Part shown: positions 1-4,419 of the stretch, in pieces
How positions within the stretch are numbered: position 1 is the first letter of the stretch
Layout: every line of letters starts with the position of its first letter
From: JACOVP01 sp035289145
Lineage (GTDB): Archaea > Nanobdellota > Nanobdellia > SCGC-AAA011-G17 > UBA489
Length of the DNA stretch: 9,140 nucleotides
Reading direction: 5' to 3'
Assembly (NCBI GenBank): GCA_035289145.1
Contig: DATDXZ010000030.1
Coordinates: 1-9,140, forward strand
The notes under the pieces: generated by a model
Databases searched by the model: none
What the model saw: only the letters and a program-made list of their open reading frames with translations
What the model was told of the DNA's origin: nothing
Made by a program: the position numbers and the translations under genes

Positions 1-156
1 AAGCGAAGAGCAGGCAGCGCGGTACGTGCCGTAACAGTGCGGATGCAAAATAGAGAAGTAAGCTTCAAGATACTTGCATGCTCTGCATTGCGGAGAGCAA
101 TAAGTTCCCTATTCAGGGAACTTTTCTACAGAGCCGGTCTAAGAGAAAGTTTTTAA
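1..156 (+). CDS. C-terminal end of an unidentified small protein (partial, enters from left edge)
   Basis: Frame 1 is open from the window edge for 51 codons and stops at TAA 154-156; the other two forward frames are closed by stops within about 50 nt. The visible tail is basic and ends in a probable helix (ACSALRRAISSLFRELF). The pattern 'strand, then ALR-x-x-I-x-S-hydrophobic-x-R' weakly recalls the C-terminus of Pcc1, the small dimerising subunit of the KEOPS tRNA-modification complex, but the aspartate usual before ALR is not in place and the N-terminal half is outside the window, so this is only a suggestion. A perfect hairpin at 102-123 lies inside the frame, so the region could instead be non-coding. 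The stop codon overlaps the TATA box of the next gene. Confidence 0.4.
   Translation, partial: KRRAGSAVRAVTVRMQNREVSFKILACSALRRAISSLFRELFYRAGLRESF
102..123. repeat. Perfect 9-bp inverted repeat (hairpin or operator-like palindrome)
   Basis: The arms AAGTTCCCT (102-110) and AGGGAACTT (115-123) are exact reverse complements around a 4-nt spacer (ATTC). The right arm runs into CTTTTCT. The site is centred about 67 nt upstream of the predicted transcription start of the gene at 180. It could be a two-fold operator for a dimeric regulator, an RNA hairpin, or chance inside coding sequence. Confidence 0.5.
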
Positions 157-158
157 AG
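150..158 (+). promoter_or_regulatory. Archaeal TATA box for the oxidoreductase gene (leaderless)
   Basis: The AT-rich core TTTTTAAAG follows a purine-rich stretch (AAGAGAAAG, 141-149) in the position expected for a BRE. Its centre near 154 puts transcription start about 26 nt downstream, at or next to the ATG at 180, which predicts a leaderless mRNA. This agrees with the absence of a Shine-Dalgarno between 160 and 179. The box overlaps the stop codon of the upstream reading frame. Confidence 0.55.
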
Positions 159-179
159 GAAGAATAAGCAAAAAAGCTT

Positions 180-1226
180 ATGAAACAGATCTGCAAAGAT
201 AATGCCGGAAAGATTATCATAAAGGAAACTAGCGAACCAGTAATTAAAGAAGGATTCGTTAAGATAAAGACACAGTACTCACTCATCAGCTCAGGAACAG
301 AAACAAGGAGTTTAACTGAGGGTCAAGGACTCTTCAAAACAATTCTCAAAAAAAGTAGTTCTTTAGGCAGGAAAAATGCAGACGCTTCCCCTTTGGGATA
401 TTGTGCAGTTGGAGAGGTTCTAGAAATAGGTTCTGATGTGCTAGAAGTAGGCATAGGTGACAAAGTAGTATGCTCTGGTTTTGGATATGCAGTGCATGCC
501 GAGACTGTGATGGCTCCTAAGAATCTAGTATGTTGTGTTCCTGAAGGGTTAGAACTCGAAGCTTCTTTTACTGCTATCGGTAGCGTTGCCCTGCATGCAA
601 TAAGAAGATGTCAGGTGCAGTTAGGAGAAACAATTTTAGTAATAGGTCTTGGATTAACAGGCCAGCTGGTAGCGCAATTGCTTAGATTAAGTGGATGTAA
701 GGTTATCGGGATAGACCGTAATGAGCATAAGCTAAAAGTAGCGAAAGACACAGGAATAGATGTCACACACTTGGGGAAAAACGGCTTTAAAAAAACAGTT
801 CTGGACTTCACCAAGCAAAACGGTGTTGATGGTGCTATTTACTGCGCAGATATTTATGAGAGTGACCAGTTTGAAGAGGTGGCAAGTGTAGTTCGAGATA
901 AAGGAAGAATAATAACTATTGGTCATGTCAAGACATTAATACCTACAGCAGTCTTGTTTAGAAAAGAAATTGATTTAATGTCCTGTCGCTCATTTGGTCC
1001 TGGAAGATTTGATAGCAACTACGAGGAAAAAGGAATAGACTATCCTATAGGATATGTACGCTGGACAGAAAAGAGAAACATGGAAGAAATTGTGGATCTT
1101 ATCAAAAGACAAAAGCTGTTGATCAAGCCTTTAATAACTGAAATCATGCACTTCACAAAGGCAAAAGAAGCGTATAAATTATTGACAGGAAAAAGAAGAC
1201 CTATTGCAATAGTATTAAAGTATTAG
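180..1226 (+). CDS. MDR-superfamily (alcohol dehydrogenase-like) NAD(P)-dependent oxidoreductase
   Basis: 348 aa with typical MDR order: an N-terminal GroES-like domain (SLISSGTE at 34-41, PLGYCAVGEV at 71-80, VGIGDKVVCSG at 90-100, then HAE) followed by a Rossmann domain with the dinucleotide loop GLGLTG (156-161) and an acidic D179 at the end of the second strand, which suggests NAD(H). The C-terminus (AKEAYKLL...RRPIAIVLKY) is the normal family ending. The motif set, especially LISSGTE and LGYC, is that of the dehydrogenase half of bi-domain oxidoreductases found in polysaccharide gene clusters, which normally carry a Gfo/Idh/MocA domain behind it; here the protein ends after the MDR half. 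The usual catalytic-zinc Cys is replaced by Ser and no structural four-Cys cluster is seen, so it is probably zinc-free. The substrate is unknown; a sugar derivative is an inference. The gene converges on the next gene with a 3-nt gap. Confidence 0.85.
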   Translation: MKQICKDNAGKIIIKETSEPVIKEGFVKIKTQYSLISSGTETRSLTEGQGLFKTILKKSSSLGRKNADASPLGYCAVGEVLEIGSDVLEVGIGDKVVCSGFGYAVHAETVMAPKNLVCCVPEGLELEASFTAIGSVALHAIRRCQVQLGETILVIGLGLTGQLVAQLLRLSGCKVIGIDRNEHKLKVAKDTGIDVTHLGKNGFKKTVLDFTKQNGVDGAIYCADIYESDQFEEVASVVRDKGRIITIGHVKTLIPTAVLFRKEIDLMSCRSFGPGRFDSNYEEKGIDYPIGYVRWTEKRNMEEIVDLIKRQKLLIKPLITEIMHFTKAKEAYKLLTGKRRPIAIVLKY

Positions 1227-1229
1227 CAA

Positions 1230-1643
1230 TTAAAAATAATCTCGTCTTCTCATCCAACCTAAGAACGAAAGTGCTCGCGCTTCCATCAAATCATGCTTAA
1301 ACAAGATAATGAAATCCATCAGAATGTGTAAAATCATGCCTTGTAAAATAAAAAAGAAGGGTGAAGAAAAGAAAGCTAATACAAAGACAGCTAAGAATGC
1401 TTCCCAAGTATGGAAAATATGTAAGATATCAGGTTCATAATGGCTGAATTCTCGTCGATGATAGCGATGATAGTAGTAAGAAAAGTGAATGCTCCAGCGC
1501 TTGAAGCGAAATAAGGTATACAAGTAGTGGTCAAAATCAATTAAAACACCTCCAAAAACGACCCATAAACTCTGCAAACCTGCAAAGGGATACAATGCCC
1601 AGGCCAAGATAAAGGAGGCTAAAACGTGTTTAGAGACGTCCAT
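1230..1643 (-). CDS. Small integral membrane protein, YdjM/DUF457-type metal-dependent hydrolase family (probable)
   Basis: 137 aa with three to four hydrophobic segments (about 8-36, 75-92 and 93-115). Polar residues lie inside or next to them in the pattern of the membrane-bound 'metal-dependent hydrolase' family: H6 near the N-terminus, GGVLIDFDH (31-39, equivalent to the family's G-x-x-x-PDxDH), FHTWEA (77-82) and a late H106-x-x-x-D110. A very basic, His/Tyr/Arg-rich loop (43-68) and a basic C-terminus face the cytoplasm by the positive-inside rule. Catalytic activity has rarely been shown for this family. ATG 1643 is chosen because a TATA core at 1668-1673 lies about 27 nt upstream, giving a leaderless transcript. 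The gene is divergent from the tRNA and converges on the oxidoreductase with 3 nt between the stops. Confidence 0.65.
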   Translation of the reverse strand: MDVSKHVLASFILAWALYPFAGLQSLWVVFGGVLIDFDHYLYTLFRFKRWSIHFSYYYHRYHRREFSHYEPDILHIFHTWEAFLAVFVLAFFSSPFFFILQGMILHILMDFIILFKHDLMEARALSFLGWMRRRDYF

Positions 1644-1665
1644 ATGGATGCTGAGCCAAAACGGT

Positions 1666-1677
1666 ACTTTAAAAAAC
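1666..1677. promoter_or_regulatory. Shared bidirectional TATA core between tRNA-Ser and the membrane-protein gene
   Basis: The palindromic core TTTAAA (1668-1673) sits inside an AT-rich stretch that reads as a TATA box on both strands. On the plus strand the expected start is near 1697, just ahead of the tRNA at 1701. On the minus strand it is near 1644, right at the ATG at 1643. No second TATA candidate is seen between the two genes. Confidence 0.5.
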
Positions 1678-1700
1678 CATCGTTATTCTTGTTGTGCTAT

Positions 1701-1783
1701 GCCGCGATCGCATAACCTGGTAGTGCACCGGTCTCGAAAACCGGATCCGTAAGGATATCGAGGTTCAAATCCTCGTCGCGGCG
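1701..1783 (+). tRNA. tRNA-Ser (anticodon CGA)
   Basis: A complete class II cloverleaf can be folded. The acceptor stem GCCGCGA/TCGCGGC (1701-1707/1776-1782) has 7 perfect pairs. The D arm closes GCA/TGC around a GG-containing loop. The anticodon stem is CCGGT/ACCGG with loop CTCGAAA, giving anticodon CGA at 1735-1737. The long variable arm ATCC-GTAA-GGAT is the hallmark of tRNA-Ser. The T arm is CGAGG/CCTCG around TTCAAAT. The discriminator base is G (1783), as expected for serine. CCA is not encoded and no intron is present. It reads UCG codons. The TATA core at 1668-1673 is the likely promoter. Confidence 0.95.
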
Positions 1784-1825
1784 TTTAATACTCTGGTTAA
1801 TGCAGGAACAGAAGATAGAAAAAAC

Positions 1826-2659
1826 ATGAACCTTAAAATTGTTGAATATAACTTATTGGATGGAATGCACGATTGGGAAGAAAAGCCAAGACTTGTAGAA
1901 AAACGTCTCAAATTAGTGAGAGAAGTAGTTCATGCATTAAACCCGGATATTTTAGTGCTTATTGAGGCTTGTGATGTTGCTGCAAATGATCATGGTATCA
2001 AAGTAGACTACAAAAAAGAATTTAAATTACCTTACCACTATCACTTCCCTGCTGTAAGTGGAAAAAAACATGGAAACTCTATTCTTTCACGTTGGCCAAT
2101 CATAAGTTCAGAAAATTACAGCGTCTATCAACGTAAATTTGGACGAGTTCAGATGAAAGTAAATGAAAAAATGATAACGATAGATCTAGTGCATCCACAT
2201 CCTTCTCTAAGTGAAATAGAACGTGTGCAGTTCTTTAAAGGCGTTCTCCGTGATATGAAAAAGCCCTATCTTCTTGTAGGAGATTTTAATGCATGGTCTT
2301 TAGAAGACACGAAAGGTAGAGATATAAATAAAGTGATTGCGACTTTTAAGGAGTTACCTCATTATGGAAAAGAAGATCTAGAAGTAATCAAAGCTCAAGT
2401 TGCTGATAGAGCAACCTGTCAGTCCGTCGAGTTTGTAAAAGGCAAAGATTTAATCGATACTTATCGAGTGATACATAAAAAAGGATTTGGGTATACTGTT
2501 CCTACAGATAGTTTCTCGACTAACAAAGATGCAGCTGGACGTCTTGACTTTATTTTCTCTTCAAAAGACTTTAAAGTTCTTGACTCTGGAATTGTTAAAA
2601 ATAAATTGACTGAAGAATCATCTGATCATTACCCTATCTACGCAGTATTAGATATCTGA
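1826..2659 (+). CDS. Endonuclease/exonuclease/phosphatase (EEP) family hydrolase
   Basis: 277 aa, the usual length for a single EEP domain. All the family's catalytic blocks occur in order: N9 in YNLLDG, the metal-binding E47 in VLIEACD, GNSILSRWPI (83-92), H123-P-H125 after a strand, GDFNA (152-156) with the Asp/Asn pair, RLDFIFSS (239-246) and the terminal SDHYPI (266-271). The fold cleaves phosphodiester or phosphomonoester bonds in a Mg-dependent way; substrates across the family range from DNA (ExoIII type) to inositol phosphates and lipids (nSMase type). Nothing here fixes the substrate. No signal peptide, so cytoplasmic. ATG 1826 lies 42 nt after the tRNA; no strong Shine-Dalgarno or TATA box is visible, so read-through from the tRNA promoter is possible. 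The next gene starts 10 nt after the stop, so the two are likely co-transcribed. Confidence 0.85.
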   Translation: MNLKIVEYNLLDGMHDWEEKPRLVEKRLKLVREVVHALNPDILVLIEACDVAANDHGIKVDYKKEFKLPYHYHFPAVSGKKHGNSILSRWPIISSENYSVYQRKFGRVQMKVNEKMITIDLVHPHPSLSEIERVQFFKGVLRDMKKPYLLVGDFNAWSLEDTKGRDINKVIATFKELPHYGKEDLEVIKAQVADRATCQSVEFVKGKDLIDTYRVIHKKGFGYTVPTDSFSTNKDAAGRLDFIFSSKDFKVLDSGIVKNKLTEESSDHYPIYAVLDI

Positions 2660-2669
2660 ATTCAAAACT

Positions 2670-3374
2670 ATGACAAATCCAAAAGTACTCGTCGGATGTC
2701 CAACATCCATACATAAGAAATACTGTATAGAAGAATATCTAGCTGCGGCAAAAGCATTGACCTATCCTAACTATGATCTTATTCTGGTCGATAACACAGA
2801 AAGTGATGAATATTATGACTTCCTCGAATCAAAAGGAGTCACTGTGTTCAAAGCACCCTATTATGCAGAGACAGCAAGAGAAAGAATTGTAGTTTCAAGA
2901 AATATGCTCAGGCAATATGCATTAGAGAATGATTATGATTATTTCTTAAGTTTAGAGCAAGATGTCATCCCTCCATTAGATATTATTGAGCAGCTGCTCA
3001 AGCAGGAAAAGAAAGTCATTGCTGGTGTGTATTTCATGGAGTACACAGTGAAAAAAGAAGGGCAGGAAATGGGGAAGAAGATACTGCCTTTGCTCTATCG
3101 TCGTCAGGATCAGGACACTTTTGTGCAGTTGACAGAGCGTGACGTTGCTCTAGAGACAGTTCTGCTCATAGACATGACAGGTCTGGGATGTATTTTGATA
3201 CATAGAGATGTGTTAGAAAAAATAGAATTTCGTTTCGAAGAAGATAAAATACTTTTTGACGATTGGTTTTTCTGTCAGGATCTGAAAAAGGAAAGCATTC
3301 CTCTCTTCGTAGATACTAAAGTAAAGTGCAAACACCTTATGAGGGAGATGGACTGGGATAATATTAAGAAATAG
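2670..3374 (+). CDS. GT-A-fold, family 2-like putative glycosyltransferase (paralog 1)
   Basis: 234 aa. The N-terminus VLVGCPTS, then LTYPNYDLILVDN (30-42), is the first half of a GT-A nucleotide-sugar fold. SRNMLR (76-81) is followed by DYFLSLEQDVIPP (90-102), where EQD takes the place of the metal-binding DxD, then a strand (VIAGVYF), GLGCILIHRDVL (171-182), FDDWFFCQD (196-204) and VKCKHL (218-223), a candidate late His. All these blocks recur in the gene at 7366-8106, so the motifs are conserved. No signal peptide or membrane helix, so cytoplasmic. Donor and acceptor are unknown; sequon-rich surface proteins nearby make surface glycosylation a reasonable guess only. It begins 10 nt after the hydrolase gene without a clear ribosome site and converges on the orphan module with a 5-nt gap. 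Confidence 0.7.
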   Translation: MTNPKVLVGCPTSIHKKYCIEEYLAAAKALTYPNYDLILVDNTESDEYYDFLESKGVTVFKAPYYAETARERIVVSRNMLRQYALENDYDYFLSLEQDVIPPLDIIEQLLKQEKKVIAGVYFMEYTVKKEGQEMGKKILPLLYRRQDQDTFVQLTERDVALETVLLIDMTGLGCILIHRDVLEKIEFRFEEDKILFDDWFFCQDLKKESIPLFVDTKVKCKHLMREMDWDNIKK

Positions 3375-3379
3375 AATAA

Positions 3380-4048
3380 TTAAGCAGTCCCATTAATAAA
3401 GTCTTGTATGCACTGGATAATGTCTGTAATTTGTAGACTATTCATTTCAAAAGAATAAAAATGAGTGCTCAAGTTTTCCATATTGGCAAAGCTTTCTCCA
3501 GAGATAATATAATTGATGCTCCAGCGTTGTGTTGCATTCAAGGTGAATTTATCAAACGTTCCAAGTTGTTGCGTACTGCTGGAAGTTCGAATATAGACTT
3601 GTTGTGTATCATGAATAAGTGCATTTGGCAAATCAGTGAAATTAGCATTACTTGTTGTCGCAACGACTTGATAATTACCAGCAGAACCATATATATACTC
3701 AACATAGATAAATATATCCTCTCCTCCAGTTAGATTAAAATTTATGGTCGAAGTGATGTTTGCATCGCCAGTATCGAAAGTCCAATTGATATTTTCCTGT
3801 ATATTATTGAGGTTATTTGTGACAATGAACTCAAATAATGCTGTTGTTTGGTTAACATTCAATAGTTTTAAATCACATATAGACAAATTGCTACTAATGC
3901 AAAATGTACCACTTTCAACATTTGCCGTGTTAAACCCATCGGTTGCTAACATAGTTGATGAATAATCTTTTCCTTCTGAAATTGTTGAAAAGTTAAAAAA
4001 GGGAGTCATACTATTGACATCCTCTAAATGAGTAGATTTTACCATCAT
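3380..4048 (-). CDS. Orphan C-terminal module: truncated paralog of the 958-aa metallopeptidase-like protein
   Basis: The open frame from 4048 gives 222 aa, but codons 1-13 overlap the 3' end of the lipoprotein gene in another frame and are probably not native. A second ATG at 4009 starts 1 nt after the lipoprotein stop (TAGTATG) and fits translational re-initiation better. Residues 18-139 align without gaps to 829-950 of the big protein (82 of 122 identical by hand count): the end of an FN3-like domain, then a PKD-like module (W89, DTGDAN, Y120-G-x-x-G-x-Y). Residues 140-222 have no counterpart there. There is no signal peptide although the sequence is sequon-rich, which argues for a 3' remnant of a once longer secreted protein. 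Yet the frame has no stop or shift and many differences are synonymous, so it was selected for much of its history. It may be a dying fragment, an alternative C-terminal cassette or a real small gene. Confidence 0.55.
   Translation of the reverse strand: MMVKSTHLEDVNSMTPFFNFSTISEGKDYSSTMLATDGFNTANVESGTFCISSNLSICDLKLLNVNQTTALFEFIVTNNLNNIQENINWTFDTGDANITSTINFNLTGGEDIFIYVEYIYGSAGNYQVVATTSNANFTDLPNALIHDTQQVYIRTSSSTQQLGTFDKFTLNATQRWSINYIISGESFANMENLSTHFYSFEMNSLQITDIIQCIQDFINGTA
3632..3997 (-). repeat. Diverged direct repeat, copy 2 (in the orphan module)
   Basis: A 366-nt unit coding residues 18-139 of the orphan frame. It matches 4447-4812 without gaps at protein level (about 67% identity), and many of the DNA differences are at third codon positions. 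The upstream edge of the homology falls 14 nt downstream of the lipoprotein stop codon. Confidence 0.8.
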
Positions 4049-4406
4049 TCCCGACTAGTAGTCCCCTTATAACTACTTCGCCATTATTCTCTTTTTCTAT
4101 ATAACCATATGGGGAAGGAATCCAGCCAGTTATGCTTTTTCCTTCAAAGTTTTTTGTAGTAACAAAAATAAATTTCTCAACTGATTCTGGGGGATTAACG
4201 CGTCTAATCAAATGTGCTGGTAATGCAATAGGTCTATACTCTAAAAAAAGTTTTTCTGCTTCTTGTTCACTACTTATTGGATTTTTACCACTATAAATTT
4301 CTTCGCCAAATATTTTACATGGTAAAGAAGGTGTCATCTGATTGATAGATGTACATCCTACTATAAATAAACTTAAAAAAATTAACAATGTTTTTTTATT
4401 CAGCAC
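4011..4406 (-). CDS. Small predicted lipoprotein, unknown function
   Basis: 131 aa. The N-terminus has two lysines, a hydrophobic stretch and a lipobox-like IVGC with Cys18, so it is probably exported and lipid-anchored on the outer face of the membrane. The mature part is about 113 aa, mixed polar, with aromatic/Gly/Pro patches (GWIPSPYGYI, GKIYSF) that suggest a small beta-rich domain, and two further Cys (C30 and the penultimate C130) that could pair. No family was recognised. The start is GTG at 4406, supported by GGAGG 7 nt upstream. It begins 13 nt after the stop of the metallopeptidase-like gene and ends in the overlap with the orphan module, so the three are probably one transcript. 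It is AT-rich like the surrounding peptidase-coding DNA. A partner, chaperone or inhibitor of the big protein is possible from position alone. Confidence 0.7.
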   Translation of the reverse strand: MLNKKTLLIFLSLFIVGCTSINQMTPSLPCKIFGEEIYSGKNPISSEQEAEKLFLEYRPIALPAHLIRRVNPPESVEKFIFVTTKNFEGKSITGWIPSPYGYIEKENNGEVVIRGLLVGNDGKIYSFRGCQ

Positions 4407-4413
4407 TTTTCTT

Positions 4414-4418
4414 CCTCC
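4414..4418 (-). promoter_or_regulatory. Strong Shine-Dalgarno (GGAGG) for the lipoprotein
   Basis: GGAGG is followed by a 7-nt A-rich spacer and then GTG 4406. It lies in the 13-nt gap directly behind the TAA (4420-4422) of the upstream gene and decides the GTG start; no in-frame ATG is available between that stop and 4406. Confidence 0.75.
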
Positions 4419-4419
4419 A

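Noticed and set aside
1701..2659. tRNA-Ser as an integration site for a mobile element
   Set aside because: No copy of the tRNA 3' end was seen elsewhere in the window, and there is no integrase or phage-like gene.
3461..3965. Plus-strand open frames of 90 and 73 codons
   Set aside because: They lie antisense within the orphan module, whose minus-strand frame shows clear homology to the peptidase C-terminus; they have no motifs, promoter or ribosome site.
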